A DNA stretch of 41,151 nt, taken from positions 1 to 41,151 of the forward strand of contig JANQKU010000007.1 of assembly GCA_028280955.1 (NCBI GenBank), in the 5' to 3' direction. The notes under the pieces are model-generated. The model did not search any database, had not been told where the DNA came from, and saw only the letters and a program-made list of their open reading frames with translations. Positions 34,301 through 41,151 of this stretch are shown one piece after another. The stretch comes from Opitutaceae bacterium (GTDB taxonomy: Bacteria; Verrucomicrobiota; Verrucomicrobiia; Opitutales; Opitutaceae). The position numbers and the translations under genes are program-made. The first letter of the stretch is position 1. The number at the start of each line of letters is the position of its first letter.

Positions 34301-34764
34301 GCTCCATCGCAGAGACTAATGAAAGACTTGAATCGTGCGGGATGGCAGAGATCTTTTGTCCAGATCGGGTTTTTGGTGATCGATTTATCGTTCTGAAGTT
34401 GTTCGAAATTTTTCCTGTAGTAGGACTCCAAAAGATAAGTTTCGTTGTCTTCCAGATGAAGTATAACCGGCGTGGTGTGTAGCCGCTGATAGGATTCTAC
34501 AAAAAGGCGAACATTTTCCCTAGGAGTCCATGCATGGATAACCGTGGCCGGTTTTGAATCAGGGAAATGGTTGGGGGCTTTCAGAACTTCAGTGTAAAGA
34601 TAGGGGATGAAGAGAGGGTTTTCCAGAGATTTGACAGATTCTCTGTTTTGAGGGACGGCGACGATGCAAGAATGCCCGTTACGCGAGAGGGAATTCGCAA
34701 AAGCTCCGATATGATTTAGACTATTGGTCGTAAAATCACCGTAGTTTACGAAGAGAATGTTCAC
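31366..34764 (-). CDS. Giant three-module glycosyltransferase (GT4 plus GT2 plus GT2)
   Basis: At 1132 residues this is the largest gene here. Residues about 1-395 are GT4-like, with VYHGGCTSANREDI and PSKVPEFLAMEKPVI. Residues about 425-490 are a predicted coiled coil rich in Glu, Lys and Gln, ending in SWKITSPLRFLRRL, a linker common in multidomain glycan synthases. Residues about 590-830 are a GT2 domain (ISVLLPVYNTDEKWL, IADDAS, LLDHDDELT, IYSDEDKV). Residues about 845-1100 are a second GT2 (VSIVIPTRNQRNLL, VADNDSDD, LCFLNNDITI, FNDVDFCLRLRSAGY). The start is GTG. Such proteins build rhamnan-type O-antigen or capsule repeats. It follows rmlA after 79 bases that hold a perfect inverted repeat. 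Confidence 0.9.
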   Translation of the reverse strand: MNILFVNYGDFTTNSLNHIGAFANSLSRNGHSCIVAVPQNRESVKSLENPLFIPYLYTEVLKAPNHFPDSKPATVIHAWTPRENVRLFVESYQRLHTTPVILHLEDNETYLLESYYRKNFEQLQNDKSITKNPIWTKDLCHPARFKSFISLCDGATVITEALQELIPSRIPHLEVSPPVNFNRFHPRESSRINRSDIGLKNSDKVIVYHGGCTSANREDIRTLYLAIQLLNDRGTPTKLIRTGFNDPDFIKSFGFDLTKHVIDLGYVDHDLLPHYLTLSDVFVQPGSDDAFNRFRLPSKVPEFLAMEKPVILPQTNIGLKLSDGDSALLLQEGTPEEIADACQRLFDDPSLSQEIAENGLAFARKHFDVQKNTTELLSFYEQIAKTKQDSTIWKALRGTDFSQKDLLPILTASLTAQINSEKTNKEELLSELQNCLQASFAELNDVSHLLDQSFEEKQKYEITIEALKKAQSKLEEQLAQKEEKANMLWEKVSRLQNTASWKITSPLRFLRRLAIDPFTKKKSEPIPHQEANAVKESSDQNTPSTDLDPSQGIQNEVGNISIKYDEEWIDKNQKLSEERREQLHLKIDNLSHRPLISVLLPVYNTDEKWLRLAIKSVTDQVYPHWELCIADDASTKPQIKTVLEEIANKDERIKVSFRKTNGHISAASNTALELATGEFMALLDHDDELTNDALAEIAFLIAEHPDTDIIYSDEDKVDETNNHFQPYFKPDWNPDLFLSQNMISHLGAFRVPLAREVGGFKIGYEGSQDWDLALRISEHTTGEKIRHIPKVLYHWRAIEGSTAYATEEKTYAPQSASRALNDHFRRKGEHVELYPVPGNHWKVFYKLSSMPLVSIVIPTRNQRNLLEPCIESILRKTTYPNLEIIVADNDSDDPATQEFLQNIQTRGIKVIQTSGPFNFSRIINQSVQNASGEYLCFLNNDITIITENWLQEMLTHAQRAEIGAVGAMLYYPNNTIQHAGVILGMGGIAGHAYKHFPRESEGMLNRARLAQNYSAVTAACMLVNKAKFDQIEGFDEENLAITFNDVDFCLRLRSAGYRNLWTPFAELYHHESASREDDLSPDHIKRFKREIQFMEKKWGDILFKDPAYNLNLTLKKDDFSLAEKTRTGERFE

Positions 34765-34819
34765 GGACTAGAACAATGAGAATCTATTTTAATCAGGCGA
34801 TTCTTATTTTTATGGTTTT

Positions 34820-34839
34820 TTGTCTAATTTTTTAGACAA
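34820..34839. repeat. Perfect 8-base inverted repeat between rmlA and the giant glycosyltransferase gene
   Basis: TTGTCTAA (34820-34827) and TTAGACAA (34832-34839) are perfect reverse complements around TTTT. The repeat starts four bases past the rmlA stop on the minus strand. No U-tract follows in the direction of transcription (the sequence runs AAAACCATAAAAATAAG), so it is not a standard terminator. It may be an RNA processing or attenuation hairpin, or a regulator site before the glycosyltransferase genes. Confidence 0.6.
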
Positions 34840-34843
34840 TTCC

Positions 34844-35725
34844 CTAGATGGATTCGCGGAGGACGTTTGAGAGGTAAGCGCCATAGGAAGATTTTCCAAA
34901 TCGTTCGATATGGGTCTGGATGTCTGATTCAGTTATCCATTTCTTGCGGAAGGCGATTTCTTCCAGGCAGGCTATTTTTAAACCTTGTCGGTTTTCGACG
35001 ACTTGAACATATTGTGAGGCTTCGATTAAGGAATCATGGGTGCCGGTATCCAGCCATGCAATACCTCTTCCGAAGATTTCGACTTTTAGTTTCTTATCTT
35101 CCAGGTAAAGACGATTCAGGTCGGTTATTTCAAGTTCACTTCTAGCGGAAGGGGTCAATTTTTTGGCGTATGAAACAACATCTCGATCATAGAAATAGAT
35201 TCCAGTTACGGCAAAGTTTGATTTTGGATGTTTCGGTTTTTCCTCAAGTGAAATGGCATTTCCTTGTGGATCGAATTCAACAACTCCGTAGCTGGTTGGG
35301 TCAGAAACATGATAACCGAAAATAGTGGCGCCATCTTTTTGAGTAGAGGTGTTCTGGAGTGTTTTCTCAATATCATGCCCATAAAACAGATTGTCGCCTA
35401 GAATGAGTGTTACTGGGTGTTCATTGATGAATTCTTCACCAATGAGAAAAGCTTGAGCGAGGCCATCAGGACTTTCCTGTATTTCGTAAGAGAGTTTTAT
35501 TCCGTAGTTACTGCCGTCTCCCAATAGTTTCTGGAAGTTGGGTAAATCTGTAGGAGTAGAGATGATCAATATATCCTGAATATCCGCGAGCATGAGGACC
35601 GAAAGTGGATAGTAAATCATCGGTTTATCATAAACAGGGACTAATTGCTTACTTGTAGCCAATGTCGTTGGATAGAGGCGAGTGCCTGATCCTCCTGCCA
35701 AAATAATGCCTTTTCGCTTTTTCAT
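34844..35725 (-). CDS. rmlA: Glucose-1-phosphate thymidylyltransferase
   Basis: This enzyme makes dTDP-glucose from dTTP and glucose 1-phosphate, the first step toward dTDP-rhamnose. The nucleotide-binding loop [22 protein letters not shown] and the following [15 protein letters not shown] are nearly invariant in Rml[15 protein letters not shown] carries the catalytic Asp region, and [20 protein letters not shown] is equally typical. The 293-residue length is standard. It lies 21 bases after rmlB in the same direction. rmlC is absent from the window. Confidence 0.97.
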   Translation of the reverse strand: MKKRKGIILAGGSGTRLYPTTLATSKQLVPVYDKPMIYYPLSVLMLADIQDILIISTPTDLPNFQKLLGDGSNYGIKLSYEIQESPDGLAQAFLIGEEFINEHPVTLILGDNLFYGHDIEKTLQNTSTQKDGATIFGYHVSDPTSYGVVEFDPQGNAISLEEKPKHPKSNFAVTGIYFYDRDVVSYAKKLTPSARSELEITDLNRLYLEDKKLKVEIFGRGIAWLDTGTHDSLIEASQYVQVVENRQGLKIACLEEIAFRKKWITESDIQTHIERFGKSSYGAYLSNVLRESI

Positions 35726-35746
35726 TTTTGTTGGTTTTGTCAGCTT

Positions 35747-36811
35747 TCAGGAAATACCAAGCCGTTGTCTCTGGTAATTGTTTTCAGTAATGTCTTTGCA
35801 CCAGTCGAGATGAGAGAGATACCAGTCAATTGTTTTTTCAATGCCACTTTCGAAGGTTTCTTCGGGTGTCCAGTCCAGAGTTTCTTTGATTTTTCGGCAA
35901 TCAATTGCGTATCGAAAATCATGACCGGGACGGTCTTTCACAAACTGAATTTGGTCTTTATAGGATTTGCCAGATTCAGTTGGAGATTTCCGGTCAAGGG
36001 TATCACATATCATATAAACAATTTGTAGGTTTGTCCGTTCGCATTTGCCGCCTATATTGTAAGTTTCGCCTATATTTCCTTTTTTGGCTACAAGCCAAAT
36101 TGCTTTACAGTGATCTTTGACATACAACCAATCCCGGATGTTCTGACCGTCTCCGTAGATAGGAAGAGGTTTCCCTTCGAGACTGTTAAGGATCATCAGA
36201 GGGATTAACTTTTCAGGAAATTGGTAAGGCCCATAATTGTTAGAGCAGTTTGTCGTGACGACCGGAAGTCCGTAAGTGTGAAAGTAGGCCCGAACGAGGT
36301 GATCGCTGGAAGCTTTTGAGGCAGAGTAGGGACTATTCGGAGCGAAAGGTGTTTTTTCTGTGAAAGGAGGATCTCCTTTTTGCAAGGTCCCATAGACCTC
36401 ATCAGTTGAAACGTGGAGAAATCTAAACTGATCTTTTTTGGAAGAAGATAGGGTTTTCCAGTAATGGAGAGTGGTTTCGAGCAGTCGGAGTGTCCCAATT
36501 GTATTTGTTTGAAAGAATGGCTCAGGTGAATCAATCGATCGATCGACATGTGATTCGGCGGCAAAATTGATGATTAAATCTATTTCGTGTTCTGTCAGAA
36601 TTTTCGAAACAGTATCTATATCGGCTATATCTGCCTGCACAAAATAATACTGTTCGGACGTTTCTTTATCAGCAAGGTTTGCTGGATTTCCTGCGTAGGT
36701 CAGTTTGTCGAGATTGATCAAGGTAGATTGTTTGAATTGTGGATCATCCAAACAAAAACGGATGAAGTTTGATCCAATAAACCCGCAACCTCCTGTGACT
36801 AAGATATTCAT
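35747..36811 (-). CDS. rmlB: dTDP-glucose 4,6-dehydratase
   Basis: This extended SDR enzyme converts dTDP-glucose to dTDP-4-keto-6-deoxyglucose. The NAD site is VTGGCGFIGSNFIRF. The substrate segment is FAAESHVDRSI. The catalytic residues are in VSTDEVYGTL (Thr-Asp-Glu) and YSASKASSDHLVRAY (Tyr and Lys), followed by TNCSNNYGPYQFPEKLIPLMI. The 354-residue length is standard. It stands between the NRS/ER-like reductase gene and rmlA. Confidence 0.97.
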   Translation of the reverse strand: MNILVTGGCGFIGSNFIRFCLDDPQFKQSTLINLDKLTYAGNPANLADKETSEQYYFVQADIADIDTVSKILTEHEIDLIINFAAESHVDRSIDSPEPFFQTNTIGTLRLLETTLHYWKTLSSSKKDQFRFLHVSTDEVYGTLQKGDPPFTEKTPFAPNSPYSASKASSDHLVRAYFHTYGLPVVTTNCSNNYGPYQFPEKLIPLMILNSLEGKPLPIYGDGQNIRDWLYVKDHCKAIWLVAKKGNIGETYNIGGKCERTNLQIVYMICDTLDRKSPTESGKSYKDQIQFVKDRPGHDFRYAIDCRKIKETLDWTPEETFESGIEKTIDWYLSHLDWCKDITENNYQRQRLGIS

Positions 36812-36836
36812 AAAAGTGATGGGTTTTTAAAATTAA

Positions 36837-37709
36837 TTATGATTCCTTTTTCCATTCGCGCAGGGAAGTTTCGATGGCCTCGTGTACTTCTCGCATCTTT
36901 ATCCCAGCATCGGCAAGCTTGGATGAATCAAGAATACAGTTTGAGCGAGGAGTTTTGGCTGCAACCCGCATAAATTCTTCTTCTGATTCAAAAAAGGAGA
37001 ATTTTTTGTTTGTTAGACCAGACTTCAATATCAAGTCGACAACTTCACGGGTGGTGATATGACCTGGATTGGTGACATTGTAGGTTCCAAAAGGCACTTT
37101 CTCTTTCCAGCATTCCCACGTAGCGCGGACAAATTCATCGAGCTGAGACAGTGAATTTGAGTCTTCGAGCAGGCGATCATACCGCATTAATTTTGAGAGG
37201 TAGTTTCGTGGGCTATCCACTTCATTGAAAGGAATACGGAGTCGCCAGATAAAGAGTTGGGTCGCATCCGTTAGGATTTCTTCTCCAAGGGCTTTGGTTC
37301 CGCTATAAAAACTGCAGTTGTTCGTCCTGAAGGAAAAATTAGGAGTATCTTCTTCTTTAAATCCCTGGCCGTCTGGCCGTGTGCCTGTAAAAATACATCC
37401 AGAAGAGACATGACCCCAGGGGATGTTTTTTTCTTCGCAGGCATTTTGAATTATCCCAGGTAAAATGGCATTTCCAAACAGACATTCCGTTTTGTATTTT
37501 TCGCAGGCATCAACATTTGGTTTTCCTGTATATCCTGCAGCATTGATCAGAAAGGTTGGCTTTTGTTGAGCAAGAAGCTCTCTTAAAGTGTCGAGATCAG
37601 TATAATTAGCATCTGAACGCTTTACGTTGAGAAAATCAATACCAAGTTGCTGAAACAAACGCTGATACGCTTGTCCAACATAACCGGAACCACCGAGTAA
37701 TAGAATCAT
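36837..37709 (-). CDS. NRS/ER-like dTDP-4-keto-rhamnose reductase, possibly also 3,5-epimerase
   Basis: This is an SDR protein that finishes the deoxysugar made by RmlA and RmlB. The NADPH site is LLGGSGYVGQ; the catalytic pair is Y135 and K139 in FYSGTKA. It resembles the plant bifunctional NRS/ER protein more than bacterial RmlD. Shared-type segments, compared from memory, are INAAGYTGKPNVDACE, SGCIFTG with Cys105, GFKEEDTPNF, SPRNYLSKLMRY with Lys173, NVTNPGHIT and PRSNCILDSSKL. In that family a cysteine and a lysine at these places are thought to drive 3,5-epimerisation before reduction. No rmlC occurs here, so a dual role would complete the pathway. The reductase role is well supported; the epimerase role is inference. 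Confidence 0.85.
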   Translation of the reverse strand: MILLLGGSGYVGQAYQRLFQQLGIDFLNVKRSDANYTDLDTLRELLAQQKPTFLINAAGYTGKPNVDACEKYKTECLFGNAILPGIIQNACEEKNIPWGHVSSGCIFTGTRPDGQGFKEEDTPNFSFRTNNCSFYSGTKALGEEILTDATQLFIWRLRIPFNEVDSPRNYLSKLMRYDRLLEDSNSLSQLDEFVRATWECWKEKVPFGTYNVTNPGHITTREVVDLILKSGLTNKKFSFFESEEEFMRVAAKTPRSNCILDSSKLADAGIKMREVHEAIETSLREWKKES

Positions 37710-37780
37710 TGGATAAAGAAAGTGAGTTTTTAGCTATGGTCCCTTACATAGAAGGGTTGCTTAAGTCAAAAGTTCTACCG

Positions 37781-38551
37781 TCAAAGCTGTTTTCGTCGAT
37801 AATCTCCTCGACTGAAGTATTTCTCTAACCAGAGGTACATACAAATAAAGAAGTAGCGACTTCCCATCTCTTTCATCTTAAGTTTCGCGACTCCGCTTTT
37901 TCGGTTTTTCCAGGTTATGGGAATCACAGTCCAGGAAAAGCCTCGTACGATAGCTTTTAAGGGGATTTCGACAGTGAGATTAAAATGAGGAGAAATGAGA
38001 GGTCTGCATCCGTCGATGACTGTCTTTCGGTAAGCTTTGAAGGCATTCGTCGTGTCATTTAACTTAATACGGAAAAGATGCTTGATAAAAAAGTTGGCCA
38101 TTCTGTTGAATGTCAGCTTGAGAAAGGGGTAATCGATGACACCGCCGCCTTTCATAAAACGGCTTCCAAAAACGCAATCCCAACCTTCATTGAGTAGGTT
38201 CCAATAGTGAACGACATCGCGAGGATCATCGGATTCATCTGCCATCATAATGACGACGGCATCACCGTTAATAGAATCCAGCCCTTTAATGATAGCTCTT
38301 CCAAATCCGTTAGGTCCTTGGTTTTTAATCGGAATGATTCCTGGAGTTTTTTCGTGAAGCTTGGTGAGAATTTCCCAAGTTTGGTCGTCGCTGGCATCAT
38401 CGACGACGATGATTTCGTGGGGAACATTGCGCAGATTGAGCTCTAAATCTAAATGTTCGACAGTGGAAGCAATACATCCTTCTTCATCTTTTGCGGGAAT
38501 GACAATGGATAGTAATTTTAGCGGTTCTGTTATTTTTTCGGGCGAATCCAT
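37781..38551 (-). CDS. DPM1-like family 2 glycosyltransferase
   Basis: This cytoplasmic GT2 enzyme is of the dolichol/polyprenyl-phosphate sugar transferase type. Motifs: LSIVIPAKDEEGCIASTVEHL, the nucleotide-binding VVDDASDDQTWEIL, GPNGFGRAIIKGLDS, the acidic metal motif MMADESDDPRD, and FGSRFMKGGGVIDYP. A late TWKNRKSGVAKLKMKEMG matches the DPM1 group. It has 256 residues and no C-terminal membrane helices, unlike ArnC or GtrB. Its ATG shares one base with the stop of the upstream epimerase gene (TAATG), pointing to coupled translation. It may load the sugar made by the two epimerases onto undecaprenyl phosphate. Confidence 0.9.
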   Translation of the reverse strand: MDSPEKITEPLKLLSIVIPAKDEEGCIASTVEHLDLELNLRNVPHEIIVVDDASDDQTWEILTKLHEKTPGIIPIKNQGPNGFGRAIIKGLDSINGDAVVIMMADESDDPRDVVHYWNLLNEGWDCVFGSRFMKGGGVIDYPFLKLTFNRMANFFIKHLFRIKLNDTTNAFKAYRKTVIDGCRPLISPHFNLTVEIPLKAIVRGFSWTVIPITWKNRKSGVAKLKMKEMGSRYFFICMYLWLEKYFSRGDYRRKQL

Positions 38552-39621
38552 TAGGCAATTGATAAGTCTAACCAGGTGGGGTGAGTTTCAGAGTGCTGAG
38601 CGATTTCCTCTATGATATCTTCGAAGGGAGTCGTTGGCTCCCAGTCCCATTCTTTTTTAGCCTGTTGGCTGTCCAAAATCATCCAGGGAATGTCAAAAGG
38701 CCGAGGTGATAAATCGGAGGTAACCTCGTGCGGCCCAAATCTATTTTCGCACCAATTGCTCATTTCAAGCAAAGATCGGGCTGAATGGATCCCTCCTGAG
38801 AAATTGCTAATGATTGGTTTTTGACCTCTGCCTATGTGGTTTATTTGTTTTTTGATGACAGAGACTAAATCCTTGGGATGGAGAAAATCTCTGGTTTGTA
38901 ATCCTTTGCCTTCGAATCCGATGTAACGAAGAGGTTTTTTTTGTGCCCACGAATGAACCCAATAAGCGAGGATTCCCTGATCCGGACGACCAAATTGTCC
39001 TTTGCCGGCCAGAACGCCGCATCGATTTATCCAAAGAGGAAAGTCGAAAGCGTCACTGTATTCGATAGCCAGATTTTCAGAAGCTAGTTTCGTGTTGCCG
39101 TAAAGTGAAAGAGGGGGAGTGGTAGAAAAATTTTCGGAAATACCATTGACAGTGAGACCTTGGGGTAGGGTAGCCGTCTGGTTGACGGAGAAATGAGTCC
39201 CATCTGTTACAATGGGAATAGAAGAAAGTTCTTTTAAGGCGTAGACTCTGCTAGTGCTTAAAAGAATGAAGCCAGCTTTGTGCTGTTTGCAAAACTCCAG
39301 AAGATTAACAGTCCCGTAGAGATTATTTTCGATCAATTGACGACTGCTAGTTGATCCATCTTTCCCGGCGAGGACAGATGGATTAGCCGCTGCATCAATG
39401 ACCCAGTCAACTGGAGGGATTGTCTCGAGATCGCTAATGGAGCGGATATCTCCATGGATAAAGGTCACTCCCTGTTTTTTGAAATTTGAGCGATTGATTT
39501 CGCTTCCAGCTCTACTGAGGTTGTCTAGCCCGATGATTTCAAGACCTTCACAGTTTTCGAGGAGAGCTTCTACCAGGCAATTGCCCACAAAGCCACAAGC
39601 TCCTGTGATGAGTATTTTCAT
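38551..39621 (-). CDS. NAD-dependent nucleotide-sugar epimerase, CDP-paratose 2-epimerase-like
   Basis: This is an extended SDR enzyme acting on a nucleotide sugar. The NAD loop is [18 protein letters not shown] and [11 protein letters not shown] is like that of CDP-paratose/tyvelose 2-epimerases. The active site has STSRVYA and the intact YxxxK in [27 protein letters not shown] and [11 protein letters not shown] also fit that group. The 356-residue length is typical. It overlaps the other epimerase gene by four bases (ATGA) and the GT2 gene by one base. The exact sugar is unknown; no other CDP-sugar genes are seen in the window. Confidence 0.87.
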   Translation of the reverse strand: MKILITGACGFVGNCLVEALLENCEGLEIIGLDNLSRAGSEINRSNFKKQGVTFIHGDIRSISDLETIPPVDWVIDAAANPSVLAGKDGSTSSRQLIENNLYGTVNLLEFCKQHKAGFILLSTSRVYALKELSSIPIVTDGTHFSVNQTATLPQGLTVNGISENFSTTPPLSLYGNTKLASENLAIEYSDAFDFPLWINRCGVLAGKGQFGRPDQGILAYWVHSWAQKKPLRYIGFEGKGLQTRDFLHPKDLVSVIKKQINHIGRGQKPIISNFSGGIHSARSLLEMSNWCENRFGPHEVTSDLSPRPFDIPWMILDSQQAKKEWDWEPTTPFEDIIEEIAQHSETHPTWLDLSIA

Positions 39622-40679
39622 CTTTTATTCTTTCGTTGTTCCCAGGCCTCGACGATCTCTTTGATAGTGTTTGTTAGACTTTTGGTTATCGACCAATTGG
39701 GGTAATGCGTCTTCATTTTTCTGAGATCACTGTAATAGCAGATATGATCACCGATGCGATTTGTTTCTTCATACGTGTATTTTTGTGAACGGTTTGTAAA
39801 TGATTCGGTAATAGAAAAGGCTTCGAGAATAGAACAGGAATTTTCTTTTCCTCCGCCAATATTGTAGACTTCAGCGGATCTGGGGTTTGTGATGAAATTT
39901 TCCATGAACGTAGCGACGTCGTAGGAGTGGATGTTATCTCTGACCTGTTTCCCTTTATAACCAAAGATTTTATATTCTTTTCCTTCGAGATTACATTTGA
40001 CTAGATAACTTAAAAAGCCGTGGAGTTCGACGCCTGTGTGATTCGGTCCGGTCAGGCAGCCTCCCCTGAGAGCACAGGTTGGCATGTCAAAGTATCGTCC
40101 ATATTCCTGAACCATCACATCTGCGGCAACTTTCGATGCACCAAAAAGGGAGTGTTTCGATTGATCGATAGAAAATGTTTCAGGGATGCCGTTTTCATAG
40201 ACAGGATCATCGAAGTCCCATCGCGTCTCTTTTTCTTTCAACGAAATCTGATTGGGAGCATCTCCATAGACCTTATTGGTAGACATGTGAACAAAAGGAG
40301 ATTCTGGGCAGTATTGTCGACAGGCTTCCAGCAAATTCAACGTACCTACAGCGTTCGTATCAAAATCATCGAAGGGAATGGCAGCTGCCCTGTCGTGGGA
40401 AGGTTGGGCTGCTGTATGGACAATGGCATTTGGGCGTAGCTCCTTTATGAGAGCGAAAATGCCCTCTCGGTCTCGGATATCGATTTCATGATGATGGAAG
40501 GTGGAAATTGCTTTAGAAAGACGCTCCTGATTCCATCTGGTATCGCCTTGTTGCCCGAAGAAAACAGCTCGTTGATTGTTATCGATTCCATGTATTTCAA
40601 GACCCAGCTTCGAGAAATGCAAACATACCTCTGAACCAATCAGCCCGGAAGAACCAGTGATGAGTATTGTCTTCTTCAT
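39618..40679 (-). CDS. SDR nucleotide-sugar epimerase-like protein with Phe in place of catalytic Tyr
   Basis: This is an extended SDR protein of 353 residues. The NAD loop is [19 protein letters not shown] and the second strand ends in [23 protein letters not shown] is like the CDP-tyvelose epimerase group. The catalytic YxxxK reads [13 protein letters not shown], with Phe where Tyr is expected; the codon is TTT and the frame is clear. Downstream, [26 protein letters not shown] and [12 protein letters not shown] are well formed, so the gene is not decaying. It is the first polysaccharide gene of the block and is coupled by a four-base overlap to the second epimerase gene. The reaction is uncertain. 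Confidence 0.85.
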   Translation of the reverse strand: MKKTILITGSSGLIGSEVCLHFSKLGLEIHGIDNNQRAVFFGQQGDTRWNQERLSKAISTFHHHEIDIRDREGIFALIKELRPNAIVHTAAQPSHDRAAAIPFDDFDTNAVGTLNLLEACRQYCPESPFVHMSTNKVYGDAPNQISLKEKETRWDFDDPVYENGIPETFSIDQSKHSLFGASKVAADVMVQEYGRYFDMPTCALRGGCLTGPNHTGVELHGFLSYLVKCNLEGKEYKIFGYKGKQVRDNIHSYDVATFMENFITNPRSAEVYNIGGGKENSCSILEAFSITESFTNRSQKYTYEETNRIGDHICYYSDLRKMKTHYPNWSITKSLTNTIKEIVEAWEQRKNKR

Positions 40680-40702
40680 TAATAGGTTACCTAGGTATGA
40701 AT

Positions 40703-40900
40703 TTACCGGAAAAGTTCATACAAACTGTTTTGGGTACATTGGTTAAATATGAAGTGGATGCTTACAACAAGTGGAAAAGCTTTAACTAGTAATTTGGTGG
40801 AGTAATCAAAGGCGATCAAGAGTTTCTTATTACTCCACTTTTCATAAGCCGGATCTGTAGGCTTCGGTCCACAGAAATCACAGTTTTTATCTTTAGGCAT
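40703..40900 (-). CDS. Possible small CxxC protein at the head of the polysaccharide block
   Basis: This is a 65-residue ORF that I do not recognise. It has a cysteine pair near the start ([10 protein letters not shown]) and a hydrophobic second half ([26 protein letters not shown]) that could form a membrane segment. It lies 23 bases upstream of the first epimerase gene in the same direction. There is no Shine-Dalgarno sequence, but neighbours lack one too. No homologue or function can be claimed. It could equally be a chance ORF in the leader region. Confidence 0.35.
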   Translation of the reverse strand: MPKDKNCDFCGPKPTDPAYEKWSNKKLLIAFDYSTKLLVKAFPLVVSIHFIFNQCTQNSLYELFR

Positions 40901-41151
40901 TGACTGTTAAAGTAAGCTGGAATCATAGCTGACGACATAATAATCTCTAGTAATCGTTTTGACGAAATGAATTATAAGCTCAGTCTGGAACCAATCTCAA
41001 TAGAATCTTACAATGACAATGCGTTTATCTGCATCAAACGGAAAGAGTATTTCCAATATTTTGGTTGAAATCTGGGGGGGGGGCGGTCCGGGCCACCGGG
41101 TGGGGTTTCTCCAATTCCAAGAGAAGGTAAAGGCTGAATGGACTGGCTCTA
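40901..41151. other. Right-end region without a gene; G-run and GC-rich sequence
   Basis: No convincing ORF is seen on either strand; the best plus-strand reading from the ATG near 40970 stops after 33 codons. The region should contain the promoter of the minus-strand polysaccharide block, but I see no clear elements. A run of ten G (41074-41083), then GC-rich sequence containing GGTCCGGGCCACCGGG, breaks with the base composition of the window and may be an assembly edge. Confidence 0.5.

Noticed and set aside
40020-40439. 139-residue plus-strand ORF
   Set aside because: It is antisense to the Tyr-less SDR gene and has no family resemblance.

Overview
This is a 41 kb chromosomal window, almost fully coding, at moderate GC. 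It suggests a Gram-negative bacterium of the PVC superphylum, most likely a Verrucomicrobiota lineage near Opitutae. Evidence: an outer-membrane TonB-dependent receptor with a 'TLPAFVV'-type box; a GreA-family factor with a very large N-terminal extension, as known from Chlamydiae and relatives; an FmdB-like protein without its cysteines; and gene starts that almost all lack a Shine-Dalgarno sequence. The taxonomic call is inference from gene content. I see no tRNA, rRNA, CRISPR array, phage or transposase.

Layout. 1-2024 (minus): trkA then trkH (cut by the window edge), a K+ uptake pair. 2186-4054 (plus): TonB-dependent receptor, preceded by a promoter-like dyad. 4080-13016 (minus): a long co-directional run read as pyrF, ispD, ispF, two oligopeptide-binding lipoproteins, oppB, oppC and an MsbA-like ABC exporter; no OppD/OppF ATPase is present. 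13095-15822 (plus): ispE and ptsI. 15826-18642 (minus): an ArsR-methyltransferase fusion and the long GreA-like factor. 18722-20862 (plus): rsmB and a PlsC-like acyltransferase. 20881-22224 (minus): MFS transporter. 22418-26017 (plus): creatininase-family hydrolase, aldo/keto reductase, MazG/DCTPP1-like pyrophosphohydrolase, dGTPase. 26030-26263 (minus): cysteine-less FmdB-like protein.

26308-40679 is one tightly packed minus-strand block for surface polysaccharide. In reading order it holds two SDR epimerases, a DPM1-like glycosyltransferase, an RmlD/NRS-ER-like reductase, rmlB, rmlA, a giant three-module glycosyltransferase (1132 aa) and a two-module glycosyltransferase (865 aa). These are followed without a break by an AraC-type regulator, a TIM-barrel sugar isomerase-like protein and a Gfo/Idh/MocA oxidoreductase. 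RmlA and RmlB lead to dTDP-4-keto-6-deoxyglucose. There is no rmlC in the window, and the reductase resembles the plant bifunctional NRS/ER epimerase-reductase, so one protein may finish dTDP-rhamnose. Wzx/Wzy or an ABC glycan exporter is not seen.

I found no clear-cut wholly new system. The best candidates are the NRS/ER-like rhamnose route, the Tyr-less SDR epimerase coupled to a second epimerase and a polyprenyl-phosphate-type glycosyltransferase, the promoter/operator dyad before the TonB receptor, and the general lack of Shine-Dalgarno sequences. The right end carries a 10-G run and GC-rich sequence that may be an assembly-edge artefact.
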